From: DASQBT01 sp963746955
Lineage (GTDB): Bacteria; Pseudomonadota; Gammaproteobacteria; Burkholderiales; Thiobacillaceae
Reading direction: 5' to 3'
Assembly (NCBI GenBank): GCA_963746955.1
Contig: CAVVDR010000021.1
Coordinates: forward strand, 28,088-92,087
Length of the DNA stretch: 64,000 nucleotides
Shown here piece after piece: positions 15,809 to 24,678 of this stretch. The translations under genes were made by a program, and so were the position numbers. The stretch's first letter is position 1; each line of letters opens with the position of its first letter. The notes under the pieces are model-generated. The model was not told where the DNA came from and did not search any database. It was given only the letters and a program-made list of their open reading frames with translations.

Positions 15809-16543
15809 CTAATTGGGCTTGAAGACCTGAACCATATCCCCGACCTTTAGACCGAGTTTTTCTGCGGCATTGCCGCGATTGATCGCCAACTCAAGCAGGC
15901 CCACGCTGTTGACGAACCAGAATCCTTCGCCTTTGGCGACCGCACCAAACGTTTGGGCATGTTGGAATTCGCCATTGCGTGCGACAACGCGGGTGGTCTT
16001 GGGCAGGCTCGCGCCGCGGATTCCGCTCCAGCCATTGCCAAAGTGATCGATGTAGATCACCCGTGCCAGATCGCCGGCATCAAACCCGACATGCGGCTTG
16101 GCATTCTCTTCCAGTCTGTCGGCGGGAAAGTCGCCCTTGGCGATGAGCGCGGCAATTACTGCATAAATGTCCCGTCCATGGAAGGTGGCCGAAATCGCAT
16201 CCGGCTGCCAATTAATGCGCCATACTTTGGTGTCACTATTGCGCGCGGCGGCAATGGAGAGCAGACCATTGTCGGGACCGACAAACCAGTGTCCGCCCGC
16301 CATCACCACGATACCTTCGCGCTCTGTCCCAACGCCGGGATCCACTACGCACATGAACACGCAGCCGGGTGGGAAGGTGGGCGCGAAGGCGGCAATGAGG
16401 TGGGCCCCGGCGTGGGCATTGTAGTCCGGCACATGATGCAACAGATCCACCACCTGCTGGTCGGGAGCATGCTGGGCCAGACGCGCCTTAACCTGACCGA
16501 CATACGGGTCGTGGCTTCCAAAGTCAGTGAACAGTAGGATCAT
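15809..16543 (-). CDS. SAM hydroxide adenosyltransferase (DUF62 family)
   Basis: A 244-residue member of the SAM hydrolase/halogenase family (SAM_adeno_trans, DUF62). Non-halogenating members split S-adenosylmethionine with water into adenosine and methionine. The conserved blocks are LFTDFGSHDPYVG, VVDPGVGTER, FVGPDNG, TFHGRDIYA and IDHFGN. The Asp and His residues of these blocks match the hydroxide-activating set rather than the fluorinase loop. It is a single gene on the minus strand, convergent with the glycerate kinase gene, and lies just past the terminator of the ribosomal superoperon. The physiological role of the family is still unclear. Confidence 0.9.
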   Translation of the reverse strand: MILLFTDFGSHDPYVGQVKARLAQHAPDQQVVDLLHHVPDYNAHAGAHLIAAFAPTFPPGCVFMCVVDPGVGTEREGIVVMAGGHWFVGPDNGLLSIAAARNSDTKVWRINWQPDAISATFHGRDIYAVIAALIAKGDFPADRLEENAKPHVGFDAGDLARVIYIDHFGNGWSGIRGASLPKTTRVVARNGEFQHAQTFGAVAKGEGFWFVNSVGLLELAINRGNAAEKLGLKVGDMVQVFKPN

Positions 16544-16605
16544 GAAAGCGCGTTACTCTTCAAACAAATGTCGAACGCTTGGCCAAGCCCGACAAGCCCT
16601 GAACG

Positions 16606-16629
16606 TAAAAAGCCGGGACCAGCCCGGCT
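16606..16629 (-). terminator. Intrinsic terminator of the ribosomal superoperon
   Basis: On the minus strand, AGCCGGG-CTGGT-CCCGGCT forms a perfect 7-bp hairpin followed at once by TTTTT. It starts 19 bases past the rplQ stop and closes the alpha operon. Confidence 0.9.
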
Positions 16630-16648
16630 CTACTTAATACTGCGTGGC

Positions 16649-17035
16649 CTATTCAGCCTCGACTGCCTCGGTTGCCTCCGGACGATCCACAAGTTCCACC
16701 AGCGCCATGGGTGCATTGTCACCGACGCGGAAGCCAAACCTAAGGATGCGCAGGTAACCTCCGGGACGCTTGGCATAGCGGGGACCCAGTTCATCAAACA
16801 CCTTGGTAACCATCTCGCGATCACGCAGCCGGTCGAACGCCAAGCGGCGATTGCCCAGACTCGGGCTCTTGCCCAGCGTAATGATAGGCTCCACCACGCG
16901 GCGCAGCTCCTTGGCTTTGGGCAGGGTGGTCTTGATCGCCTCATGGCGCAACAATGAGTTGGTCATGTTGCGAAACATCGCCAGGCGGTGACTGGTGGTG
17001 CGATTGAGCTTGCGGTTCGATTGACGATGACGCAT
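16649..17035 (-). CDS. rplQ: 50S ribosomal protein L17
   Basis: A 128-residue large-subunit protein, last gene of the alpha operon. The start MRHRQSNRKLNRTTSHR is diagnostic and fixes the ATG at 17035, with AAAGGAAA upstream. An in-frame ATG 16 codons earlier is ignored. The family block FDELGPRYAKRPGGYLRIL is present, followed by a short acidic tail ending VEAE. It lies 85 bases downstream of rpoA, a gap with no extra gene. The stop is 19 bases before the intrinsic terminator. Confidence 0.98.
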   Translation of the reverse strand: MRHRQSNRKLNRTTSHRLAMFRNMTNSLLRHEAIKTTLPKAKELRRVVEPIITLGKSPSLGNRRLAFDRLRDREMVTKVFDELGPRYAKRPGGYLRILRFGFRVGDNAPMALVELVDRPEATEAVEAE

Positions 17036-17120
17036 GGCATATTTCCTTTCAGTATTCTTTGGATAGGACGCCTGCCACGGCATCCCTCACTTTGTTGTTA
17101 TGTTTGATGCTTGCAGCCGC

Positions 17121-18101
17121 TCAGGCCTTCTCCAGTCCGGCTGGCGGCCAGTTCTCCAGTTTCATGCCCAGGGCCAGGCCACGCGAGGCAAGTACTTCCT
17201 TGATTTCGTTCAGGGACTTGCGCCCCAGGTTGGGAGTCTTGAGCAATTCCGTTTCGGTGCGCTGAATCAGGTCGCCGATGTAGTAAATGTTTTCGGCCTT
17301 GAGGCAGTTGGCGGAACGCACAGTGAGTTCCAGATCGTCGACCGGACGCAGCAGGATAGGATCGACTTGGGGCGCACTGGGCGCGGCGGCGCTGCTCTCG
17401 GTGCCTTTCAGATCGGCGAACACCGACAACTGATCTACCAGAATACGGGCCGCGGTACGCACGGCTTCTTCCGGCTCCACCACACCATTGGTTTCGATAT
17501 CGATGACCAGGCGGTCCAGATCGGTACGCTGCTCGACCCGGGCGCTCTCCACCGCATACGCTACGCGGCGTACCGGGCTGAAGGATGCATCCACCAGGAT
17601 GGAGCCGACGCTGCGCGAATCCGCATCGACCTTGCGCGCGGGCACCGGCTGATAGCCACGCCCACTTTCGACGCGGACTTCCATTTCCAGTCTTCCGCCC
17701 TTGGTCAGATGGGCGATGATGTGATCGGGATTCAATACTTCCACGTCATGCGGCAACTGGATGTCACCTGCGGTCACCACGCCTTCACCTTCTTTGGCGA
17801 GGTTGAGATTCACCGCTGCCTTGTTGTGCAGCTTGAACGCGACGCCCTTCAGATTGAGCAGAATGTCAACCACATCTTCCTGCACGCTCTCGATGGTGGA
17901 GTATTCATGCACCACGCCGGTGATCTTGACTTCCGTCGGAGCATAGCCGGTCATAGACGACAAGAGTATGCGGCGCAAGGCGTTGCCCAGGGTATGGCCA
18001 TAGCCGCGCTCGAACGGCTCCATGGTAACCTTTGCATGAAGCGGCGACATGCGATCCACTTCGACAATGCGCGGCTTGAGAAAATCCTGGGTAGCAGACA
18101 T
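17121..18101 (-). CDS. rpoA: RNA polymerase alpha subunit
   Basis: 326 residues. The N-terminal dimerisation domain (1-230) contains EPFERGYGHTLGNALRRILLS. A linker (about 232-245, Ala/Ser/Pro-rich) leads to the C-terminal domain (about 248-315) with VDDLELTVRSANCLKAENI, which contacts UP elements and activators. The R of RSANCLK corresponds to R265 of E. coli, needed for DNA binding. Co-transcribed with rpsD 31 bases upstream. Full length, no anomalies. Confidence 0.99.
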   Translation of the reverse strand: MSATQDFLKPRIVEVDRMSPLHAKVTMEPFERGYGHTLGNALRRILLSSMTGYAPTEVKITGVVHEYSTIESVQEDVVDILLNLKGVAFKLHNKAAVNLNLAKEGEGVVTAGDIQLPHDVEVLNPDHIIAHLTKGGRLEMEVRVESGRGYQPVPARKVDADSRSVGSILVDASFSPVRRVAYAVESARVEQRTDLDRLVIDIETNGVVEPEEAVRTAARILVDQLSVFADLKGTESSAAAPSAPQVDPILLRPVDDLELTVRSANCLKAENIYYIGDLIQRTETELLKTPNLGRKSLNEIKEVLASRGLALGMKLENWPPAGLEKA

Positions 18102-18132
18102 GCGGCTTCTTCCTTAGAGCGCGGTTAAGCGA

Positions 18133-18762
18133 TTACTTGGAATACAGTTCAATCACCAGCGATTCATTAATGGTCGGCGGCAGCTCGGCACGCTGCGGCA
18201 TGGCCTTGAAGGTACCCTTCAAGCCTTTAGCGTCTACTTCAACCCACTCTGGAAAGCCACGACCTTCAGCAGCCTCCACCGCCCCCTTGATGCGGAGTTG
18301 AGGCTGGGCTTTTTCTGCCACAGCGACGACATCACCAGCGCGTACCTGGAAGGAGGGGATGTTGACGCGCTTGCCGTTGACCATGATCGCGTTATGACGC
18401 ACAGCCTGGCGGGCCTCGGTGCGCGACGCGCCGAACCCCATGCGGTAGCAAACCGTGTCGAGGCGGCTCTCGAGCAGACCCAGCAGGTTATCTCCGGTCA
18501 CACCCTTGCGGCGAACAGCCTCCTGATAAAGCCGCCGGAACTGACCCTCGAGGACGCCATAAATGCGCCGGATCTTCTGCTTTTCACGCAATTGCACACC
18601 GTAGTTTGACAGCCGACTGCCACTCTTTTGACCGTGCTGGCCAGGGGCATAACTGCGGCGCTCGATGGCGCACTTATCCGTGTAGCACTTTTCGCCCTTA
18701 AGAAAGAGTTTCTCGCCTTCCCGGCGGCATTGCCGGCATTTTGCATCCAGATTTCTTGCCAT
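18133..18762 (-). CDS. rpsD: 30S ribosomal protein S4
   Basis: 209 residues. A primary 16S rRNA-binding protein that also represses the alpha operon translationally in enterobacteria. The N-terminus keeps zinc-type cysteines (C9, C12, C26, C31 in CRQC...CYTDKC), so this is the C+ form. The S4 RNA-binding domain (about 98-160) has LLESRLDTVCYRMGF. It is followed by rpoA and preceded by rpsK with an 18-base gap. Confidence 0.98.
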   Translation of the reverse strand: MARNLDAKCRQCRREGEKLFLKGEKCYTDKCAIERRSYAPGQHGQKSGSRLSNYGVQLREKQKIRRIYGVLEGQFRRLYQEAVRRKGVTGDNLLGLLESRLDTVCYRMGFGASRTEARQAVRHNAIMVNGKRVNIPSFQVRAGDVVAVAEKAQPQLRIKGAVEAAEGRGFPEWVEVDAKGLKGTFKAMPQRAELPPTINESLVIELYSK

Positions 18763-18780
18763 GATCTAGACCTTAATCGA

Positions 18781-19176
18781 TTAAATACGACGCTTCTTCG
18801 GAGGACGACAACCGTTATGCGGCACCGGCGTCACATCAGAAATCGAGGTAATCTTGAAACCCAATGCATTGAGCGCGCGTACCGAAGACTCGCGGCCAGG
18901 GCCCGGGCCCTTGATGCGGACTTCAAGATTCTTGACCCCATACTCCAGTGCCATCTTCCCCGCATTCTCTGCAGCCACCTGAGCAGCGAATGGGGTGGAC
19001 TTCCGCGAACCCTTGAAGCCGGCGCCTCCCGCGGTTGCCCAGGACAGGGCATTGCCCTGGCGATCGGTTATGGTAATGATCGTGTTGTTAAACGACGCGT
19101 GAACGTGGACGATCCCTTCAGCCACGTTCTTCTTGACCTTCTTGCGCACACGAGTGGCAACAGCAGCTTTAGCCAT
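18781..19176 (-). CDS. rpsK: 30S ribosomal protein S11
   Basis: 131 residues. A platform protein of the small subunit near the E-site mRNA path. Family blocks HVHASFNNTIITITDRQGNALSWATAG and the ending PHNGCRPPKKRRI are present. The ATG at 19176 follows rpsM by 13 bases. Normal length and no anomalies. Confidence 0.98.
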   Translation of the reverse strand: MAKAAVATRVRKKVKKNVAEGIVHVHASFNNTIITITDRQGNALSWATAGGAGFKGSRKSTPFAAQVAAENAGKMALEYGVKNLEVRIKGPGPGRESSVRALNALGFKITSISDVTPVPHNGCRPPKKRRI

Positions 19177-19189
19177 CTAATAAGAATCC

Positions 19190-19546
19190 CTATTTCTTGA
19201 TCGCTTTGCGCGGACCCTTGCGGGTGCGCGCATTGGTTCGGGTGCGCTGGCCGCGTACAGGCAGCCCCTTGCGATGGCGCACCCCGCGGTAGCATCCCAA
19301 ATCCATGAGACGCTTAATATTCATGGTGACTTCGCGACGCAGATCGCCTTCGACTGTTTGCCTGGACACGCCATCACGCAGCTTGTCCATATCGGCATCC
19401 GAGAGGTCCTTGACCTTGATGGAAAAGGCAACCCCAGCCGCTTCGCAAATCTTGCGGGCAGTCGAGCGGCCAATGCCGAAAATGGCCGTCAACGCGATCT
19501 CAGCGTGTTGATGGTTCGGAATGTTTACCCCAGCAATACGGGCCAT
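19190..19546 (-). CDS. rpsM: 30S ribosomal protein S13
   Basis: 118 residues. Head protein of the small subunit that bridges to L5 and contacts the P-site tRNA. The start MARIAGVNIPNHQHAEIALT and the H2TH region FGIGRSTARKI are clear. The basic tail RTNARTRKGPRKAIKK is the tRNA-contacting part. It opens the alpha set after rpmJ. Confidence 0.98.
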   Translation of the reverse strand: MARIAGVNIPNHQHAEIALTAIFGIGRSTARKICEAAGVAFSIKVKDLSDADMDKLRDGVSRQTVEGDLRREVTMNIKRLMDLGCYRGVRHRKGLPVRGQRTRTNARTRKGPRKAIKK

Positions 19547-19623
19547 TCTCTATACTCCGGACGGAAAGCAAAAAATTATAACACGCCTGGTCACAAGACC
19601 CAAGCGCAACTCATACTTACTGC

Positions 19624-19737
19624 TCAACCCTGGCGCTGCTTGTGGCGGGGATCTTCGCAGATCACCCGAACCACGCCTTTGCGCCGCACGATCTTGCATT
19701 TACGGCAAATTTTCTTGACTGATGCTTTCACTCGCAT
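19624..19737 (-). CDS. rpmJ: 50S ribosomal protein L36
   Basis: A 37-residue protein read directly from the sequence: it starts MRVKASVKKICRKCK and ends EDPRHKQRQG. It is the zinc-binding C+ type, with ligands C11, C14, C27 and H33. GGAGAG precedes the ATG at 19737. It lies between infA and rpsM, its usual place in betaproteobacteria. Confidence 0.95.
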   Translation of the reverse strand: MRVKASVKKICRKCKIVRRKGVVRVICEDPRHKQRQG

Positions 19738-19768
19738 GACACTCTCCTGACCCCTAATGGCAACCCTG

Positions 19769-19987
19769 CTACTTAGCCCGGAACACAATCCGGGCCCTAC
19801 TTAAATCGTAAGGCGTCAACTCGACGGTCACCTTATCACCGGGGAGGATGCGTATGTAATGCATGCGCATCTTCCCGGAAATATGCCCCAGCACCACATA
19901 GCCGTTCTCCAGTTTGACCCGAAAGGTGGCATTCGGCAGGTTCTCAACAACTTCACCCTGCATCTGGATGACATCTTCCTTAGCCAT
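19769..19987 (-). CDS. infA: Translation initiation factor IF-1
   Basis: A 72-residue OB-fold protein that occupies the A site of the 30S subunit during initiation. MAKEDVIQMQGEVVENLPNATF, GKMRMHYIRILPGD and ELTPYDLSRARIVFR are diagnostic. It starts two bases after the secY stop, so translation is probably coupled. Normal length. Confidence 0.98.
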   Translation of the reverse strand: MAKEDVIQMQGEVVENLPNATFRVKLENGYVVLGHISGKMRMHYIRILPGDKVTVELTPYDLSRARIVFRAK

Positions 19988-19989
19988 AC

Positions 19990-21315
19990 TCAGCGCCCGA
20001 CCAGTCCACCCTTGAAGTTGGCTTTCTTGAGCAGGCTCTCATACTGGTGACTCATGATGTAGGCCTGAACCTGGGCCATGAAATCCATCGTCACCACCAC
20101 AATAATCAACAGCGAGGTGCCGCCAAAATAAAATGGCACATTCCACTTTGCAATCAGAAACTCCGGGATCAGGCACACGAATGTAATGTACATCGCGCCG
20201 ATCAAGGTGAGCCGGGTCATAATCTTGTCGATGTATCTGGCGGTCTGGTCGCCCGGTCGGATGCCGGGAACAAAGGCCCCACTCTTCTTCAGGTTGTCCG
20301 CTGTCTCCTTGGGATTGAACACCAGGGCGGTATAGAAGAAACAGAAAAAGATAATTGCTCCGGCATACAGGACCATGTGAATCGGCTGCCCCGGCGCCAG
20401 CGTGGACGCCAGATCCTTCAGCCAGACCATGCGGTCGCTGGAGCCAAACCAACCCGCCAGTGTGGCGGGAAACAAAATGATGCTGGACGCGAAGATTGGG
20501 GGTATTACGCCTGACATGTTGAGCTTGAGGGGGAGATGCGAGCTTTGTCCGCCCACCACCATCTTGCCCACCTGTCGTTTGGCATAATTGACCAGGATCT
20601 TGCGCTGACCTTTTTCGACAAACACCACAAAGGCAATCACCGCAAGCGACAGGACAAACAGGATCAGCAGCAGCGGAATCGAGAATGCGCCGGTGCGAGT
20701 CAACTCAAGCATGCCTCCGATAGCCTGCGGCAGGCCGGCCACGATGCCGGCAAAAATAATGATCGAAATTCCGTTGCCAATGCCGCGCTCCGTAATCTGC
20801 TCGCCCAGCCACATCAGGAACATTGTGCCCGCTGTCAAGGTCGTGACGGTGGTGAGACGAAACATATAGCCAGGCTCAAGCACCAAGCCAGCCTGGGCTT
20901 CCAGCGCAATTGCGATTCCCAGGCCCTGAAACAGGGCAAGGAAAACGGTACCATAGCGGGTGTACTGAGTGATTTTTCGGCGACCGGATTCTCCCTCCTT
21001 CTTCAGTGCCTCCAGTTGCGGCGATACCACGGTCAGCAACTGGACGATAATCGAAGAGGAGATATAGGGCATGATGCCCAGCGCAAACACGGTAAAACGT
21101 TTGAGCGCCCCGCCGGAGAACATGTTGAACATGCCCAGGATGCCCCCCTGTTGCGACTGGAACAGGTGCTCCAGCACCCTGGGGTCTATCCCCGGCACCG
21201 GAATATGTGCGCCGATGCGATAGACGATCAGGGCGCCAAGCAAGAACCACAGGCGCCGCTTGAGGTCGGCAAACTTGCCGGAAGCAAATCCTGTCAGAGG
21301 GGACGGGTTGGCCAC
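19990..21315 (-). CDS. secY: Protein translocase subunit SecY
   Basis: A 441-residue polytopic inner-membrane protein forming the Sec channel with SecE (encoded at 46623) and SecG. About ten hydrophobic helices, the plug region near GGALKRFTVFALGIMPYISSSI and the cytoplasmic loop VEKGQRKILVNYAKRQVG are visible. The start codon is GTG (21315) with no good ribosome binding site, so coupling to rplO, which ends 34 bases upstream, is likely. Full length. Confidence 0.98.
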   Translation of the reverse strand: MANPSPLTGFASGKFADLKRRLWFLLGALIVYRIGAHIPVPGIDPRVLEHLFQSQQGGILGMFNMFSGGALKRFTVFALGIMPYISSSIIVQLLTVVSPQLEALKKEGESGRRKITQYTRYGTVFLALFQGLGIAIALEAQAGLVLEPGYMFRLTTVTTLTAGTMFLMWLGEQITERGIGNGISIIIFAGIVAGLPQAIGGMLELTRTGAFSIPLLLILFVLSLAVIAFVVFVEKGQRKILVNYAKRQVGKMVVGGQSSHLPLKLNMSGVIPPIFASSIILFPATLAGWFGSSDRMVWLKDLASTLAPGQPIHMVLYAGAIIFFCFFYTALVFNPKETADNLKKSGAFVPGIRPGDQTARYIDKIMTRLTLIGAMYITFVCLIPEFLIAKWNVPFYFGGTSLLIIVVVTMDFMAQVQAYIMSHQYESLLKKANFKGGLVGR

Positions 21316-21349
21316 GATAGATGCTCTGTCGTCTTGCTAGACCGGCCCG

Positions 21350-21784
21350 TCAATCGGCCAAACTGCCGCCGGCCGCCTCGATGGCGGCGCGGGCGCCCTT
21401 GCTGGCCGCGATACCCTTGAGCTTTACCGGCTTGCCTAACTCCCCGGAAAGGATGACTTTCGCGGTTTTTGCTACAGCGGGCACCAGGCCGGACTGCTTG
21501 AGCACCAGAATGTCGATCTCATCCACGGCGATCCGGGCGAGATCGGACAGACGCACCTCGGCCGTGTCGGTGCGGCTCAGAGAAACAAATCCGCGTTTAG
21601 GCAGACGGCGCTGCAGCGGCATTTGGCCACCTTCAAAGCCGACTTTCTTGTAGCCGCCGGAACGGGAATGCTGACCCTTGTGCCCGCGACCCGCGGTTTT
21701 ACCCAGACCGGAGCCGATGCCGCGCCCGACGCGACGCTTGGCATGCTTGGCGCCGGCAGCGGGTTTCAGATTGTTCAGTTCCAT
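21350..21784 (-). CDS. rplO: 50S ribosomal protein L15
   Basis: 144 residues. An early-assembly large-subunit protein. The start MELNNLKPAAGAKHAKRRVGRGIGSG fixes the ATG at 21784, four codons inside the open frame. The Gly-rich basic region KTAGRGHKGQHSRSGG and the block GFEGGQMPLQRRLPKRGF are typical. One base separates it from rpmD. Confidence 0.98.
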   Translation of the reverse strand: MELNNLKPAAGAKHAKRRVGRGIGSGLGKTAGRGHKGQHSRSGGYKKVGFEGGQMPLQRRLPKRGFVSLSRTDTAEVRLSDLARIAVDEIDILVLKQSGLVPAVAKTAKVILSGELGKPVKLKGIAASKGARAAIEAAGGSLAD

Positions 21785-21785
21785 C

Positions 21786-21971
21786 TTAACTTTCAACCTT
21801 CACCAGATAGCTAACCATGTTGATCAGTCCGCGGATCGCGGGCGTGTCCTGAAGTTCCACGCTGTGGTGGAGACGGCGCAAGCCCAGACCCTTGATGCAC
21901 ATGCGATGCGGCGCCTTGGTGCCGATCAGGCTCTTGATCAGGGTGACCTTGATTTTCTTCGCGTCTGACAT
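21786..21971 (-). CDS. rpmD: 50S ribosomal protein L30
   Basis: A 61-residue ferredoxin-like fold protein. KKIKVTLIKSLIGTKAPHR and GLGLRRLHHSVELQDTPAIRG are diagnostic of L30. It lies between rpsE (five-base gap) and rplO, as in the spc operon. Normal length. Confidence 0.97.
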   Translation of the reverse strand: MSDAKKIKVTLIKSLIGTKAPHRMCIKGLGLRRLHHSVELQDTPAIRGLINMVSYLVKVES

Positions 21972-21976
21972 GGCCG

Positions 21977-22486
21977 TTATCCCAGAATCTCTTCAATCGA
22001 CTTGCCGCGCTTGGCGGCAATCTCGGATGGCGCGGACATTTGCGTCAAACCGTTGATGGTGGCGCGCACGACGTTGTAGGGATTGGTCGAGCCCAGGCAC
22101 TTGGCCAGTACGTTTTGCACACCCATCACTTCAAACACCGCCCGCATGGCGCCTCCCGCAATGATTCCCGTACCTTCTGAGGCCGGCTGAATCAGTACCA
22201 TGGAAGCGCCGTGCTTGCCCACGATCGCATGATGGAACGTGCCATTCTTGAGATTGACCTTGACCATCCTGCGCCGCGCCTCTTCCATTGCTTTTTGCAC
22301 AGCCACCGGGACTTCGCGCGATTTACCCTTCCCCATGCCGATGCCGCCATCCCCGTCGCCGACTACCGACAATGCGGCGAACCCGAGAATCCGGCCGCCC
22401 TTGACCGTCTTGCTGACGCGATTAACCGAGACCATCTTTTCGCGCAGGCCATCGCCACGCTCTTCATTCTGTTCAGTACGAGCCAT
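21977..22486 (-). CDS. rpsE: 30S ribosomal protein S5
   Basis: 169 residues. Contributes to decoding fidelity and to the mRNA entry helicase with S3 and S4. The N-terminal S5 domain (about 14-78) has VNRVSKTVKGGRILGFAALSV, and the C-terminal domain has the loop GTGIIAGGAMRAVFEVMGV. The residues around KTVKGGR, where spectinomycin resistance maps, look wild type. Co-transcribed with rplR. Confidence 0.98.
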   Translation of the reverse strand: MARTEQNEERGDGLREKMVSVNRVSKTVKGGRILGFAALSVVGDGDGGIGMGKGKSREVPVAVQKAMEEARRRMVKVNLKNGTFHHAIVGKHGASMVLIQPASEGTGIIAGGAMRAVFEVMGVQNVLAKCLGSTNPYNVVRATINGLTQMSAPSEIAAKRGKSIEEILG

Positions 22487-22499
22487 GTCGACCTACCCC

Positions 22500-22853
22500 T
22501 TAAAATTGAAGCCCGTTTTCCCGCGCCGCGTCCGCCAGGGCTTTCACCCGGCCGTGATACTTCAAGCCGCTGCGGTCAAAGGCGACCTTATCTATGCCCA
22601 AGGCCTTGGCTTTCTCAGCCACACGTTTGCCCACCAGGGCGGCCGCAGCCTTGTTGCCGCCATTGGGCACCTGCGCCCGGATGTCCTTTTCCAGGGTGGA
22701 AGCTGCGGTCAGAACATGCCCACCATCCGCAGAAATAATCTGCGCATAGATATGACAGTTGCTGCGATGTACTGCGAGACGCACCGCCTTGACGGCCGCA
22801 ATTCTGGCGCGGGTTTTGCGCGCACGGCGGACTCTTGCCAATTGGGTATTCAT
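22500..22853 (-). CDS. rplR: 50S ribosomal protein L18
   Basis: 117 residues. A 5S rRNA-binding protein of the central protuberance. The basic N-terminus RVRRARKTRARI, the block RLAVHRSNCHIYAQII and the ending FDRSGLKYHGRVKALADAARENGLQF are typical. Lies 18 bases after rplF. Confidence 0.98.
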   Translation of the reverse strand: MNTQLARVRRARKTRARIAAVKAVRLAVHRSNCHIYAQIISADGGHVLTAASTLEKDIRAQVPNGGNKAAAALVGKRVAEKAKALGIDKVAFDRSGLKYHGRVKALADAARENGLQF

Positions 22854-22871
22854 GCTCTGTTCCTCAACCGG

Positions 22872-23402
22872 TTATTTCTTCTTGGTCTCTTTCAAGACCA
22901 CCACTTCATTCGCATATCGCACACCCTTGCCCTTATAGGGCTCGGGCGGGCGATATGACCGAATGTCTGCCGCGACCTGACCGACCTTTTGCCGGTCGAT
23001 GCCCTTGACCAGAATCTCGGTTTGGGTTGGCGTTTCCACTTTGACCCCTGTGGGCATTTTGTGCACCACTGGATGGGAGAAGCCAAGCGACAAATTGATG
23101 CCGTCGCCTTGGGCCTGGGCACGATAGCCCACACCGACCAGATTCAGCTTCTTCTCGAAACCCTTGCTCACGCCCTGAATCATGTTGGCGAGCAGAGCAC
23201 GCATGGTGCCCGACATGGCGTTGGCCTGTATGCTGCCGCTGGTCGGTGCGCAGGTCAGTGTCTCGCCGTCCTTGTCCACCCGCACATCGGCATTGGCATT
23301 CTGCGTCAGGCTGCCCAGCGGCCCCTTGACCGTAATCACATCCCCCAAGGTAACTTCCACACCCTTGGGCAGTTGAATGGGGTTCTTGCCTACACGTGAC
23401 AT
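22872..23402 (-). CDS. rplF: 50S ribosomal protein L6
   Basis: 176 residues. It has two tandem L6 domains and binds near the sarcin-ricin loop. The start MSRVGKNPIQLPKGVEV with AAGGAG upstream fixes the ATG at 23402, 18 codons inside the open frame. The C-terminal signature RPPEPYKGKGVRYANE is present. Ten bases from rpsH. Confidence 0.98.
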   Translation of the reverse strand: MSRVGKNPIQLPKGVEVTLGDVITVKGPLGSLTQNANADVRVDKDGETLTCAPTSGSIQANAMSGTMRALLANMIQGVSKGFEKKLNLVGVGYRAQAQGDGINLSLGFSHPVVHKMPTGVKVETPTQTEILVKGIDRQKVGQVAADIRSYRPPEPYKGKGVRYANEVVVLKETKKK

Positions 23403-23412
23403 TTCCTGCTCC

Positions 23413-23805
23413 TTAGGCGACGATGCACAACACTTCGCCGCCCACGCCGTTGGCACGGGCCTTGCGATCGGTCATTACCCCCTTGGGCGTGGACACGATC
23501 GCGACTCCCAGGCCGTTCATTACTCGCGGCAGATCGTTCGTGCCGCGATAGATGCGCAGGCCGGGCTTGCTGACGCGCTCGATCTTTTCGATCACCGGAC
23601 GCCCGGCATAGTACTTGAGCTGGACCTCCAGTTGCGGCTTCGCTTCGCCGCGCACGGCAAAACCGTCAATGTAACCTTCATCCTTTAGTACCTGGGCAAT
23701 AGCCACCTTCACCTTGGAGGAAGGCATCGCTACCAGAGCCTTTTCCATGGCCTGGGCGTTGCGAATGCGGGTCAGCATGTCGGCGATGGGATCACTCATA
23801 CTCAT
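23413..23805 (-). CDS. rpsH: 30S ribosomal protein S8
   Basis: 130 residues. A primary 16S rRNA binder in the central domain, and in enterobacteria the translational repressor of the spc operon. The start MSMSDPIADMLTRIRNAQ has AGGGAG upstream. The C-terminal block GLGVAIVSTPKGVMTDRKARANGVGGEVLC is the RNA-contacting region. Normal length. Confidence 0.98.
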   Translation of the reverse strand: MSMSDPIADMLTRIRNAQAMEKALVAMPSSKVKVAIAQVLKDEGYIDGFAVRGEAKPQLEVQLKYYAGRPVIEKIERVSKPGLRIYRGTNDLPRVMNGLGVAIVSTPKGVMTDRKARANGVGGEVLCIVA

Positions 23806-23816
23806 AATGTTCTCCC

Positions 23817-24122
23817 TTACCAGCTGGCCTTGACCATGCCCGGAACTTCACCGCGCATGGCTGCCTCGCGCAGCTTCATGCGCGACAAGCCGAATTTACT
23901 ATACACACCGCGCGACCGCCCGGTCAGCGCGCAACGATTACGCTGGCGCGTGGGGTTGGCGTTGCGCGGCAACTTTTGTAGGGACAGGCGGGCAGCCATC
24001 TTTTCTTCTTCGCTCGCCTTGGCATGGTCAATAACCGCCTTTAGGGCTGCACGTTTGGCGGCATACTTTTGCGCCAGCTTAACGCGCTTGATATCGCGAT
24101 TGATCATGGACAGTTTGGCCAT
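23817..24122 (-). CDS. rpsN: 30S ribosomal protein S14
   Basis: 101 residues, the long form without the zinc CXXC pair (C- type). The start MAKLSMINRDIKRVKLAQKY fixes the ATG at 24122. The ending RNRCALTGRSRGVYSKFGLSRMKLRE...PGMVKASW is diagnostic. Lies between rplE (7-base gap) and rpsH. Confidence 0.98.
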   Translation of the reverse strand: MAKLSMINRDIKRVKLAQKYAAKRAALKAVIDHAKASEEEKMAARLSLQKLPRNANPTRQRNRCALTGRSRGVYSKFGLSRMKLREAAMRGEVPGMVKASW

Positions 24123-24129
24123 TCGGACC

Positions 24130-24669
24130 TCAACTCTTGAAGGGGAACTTAAACGCGGCAAGCAGGGCCTTGGCCTCTGCGTCGCTCTTGGCGGTCGTGG
24201 TGATGGTGATGTTCATGCCACGCAGCGCATCGATCTTGTCATACTCGATTTCGGGAAACATGATCTGCTCACGCACCCCCATGTTGTAGTTTCCCCGGCC
24301 GTCGAACGATTTCGCGGACACCCCGCGGAAGTCGCGGATTCGCGGCATGGCGATGGTCACCAGGCGATCGAGGAACTCATACATGCGCGCGCTGCGCAGC
24401 GTAACCTTGCAGCCGATCGGATAACCGTCGCGAATCTTGAAGCCGGCAATGGACTTGCGCGACTTGGTCACTACCGGCTTTTGCCCGGCAATCTTTTGCA
24501 TGTCTCCAACCGCGAAATCCATGACCTTCTTGTCAGCCACCGCCTCGCCCACCCCCATGTTAAGCGTGATCTTTTCAATGCGTGGCACTTGCATAACGGA
24601 CTTGTAGCCGAATTGCTTCACCAGCTCGGGCACCACCATTTCACGATAAAAACTTTGCAGACGAGCCAT
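24130..24669 (-). CDS. rplE: 50S ribosomal protein L5
   Basis: 179 residues. Binds 5S rRNA and the P-site tRNA and bridges to S13. Blocks IEKITLNMGVGEAVADKK, KSIAGFKIRDGYPIGCKVTLR and GRGNYNMGVREQIMFPEI are complete. Normal length and spacing in the spc operon. Confidence 0.98.
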   Translation of the reverse strand: MARLQSFYREMVVPELVKQFGYKSVMQVPRIEKITLNMGVGEAVADKKVMDFAVGDMQKIAGQKPVVTKSRKSIAGFKIRDGYPIGCKVTLRSARMYEFLDRLVTIAMPRIRDFRGVSAKSFDGRGNYNMGVREQIMFPEIEYDKIDALRGMNITITTTAKSDAEAKALLAAFKFPFKS

Positions 24670-24678
24670 GATTGCCTC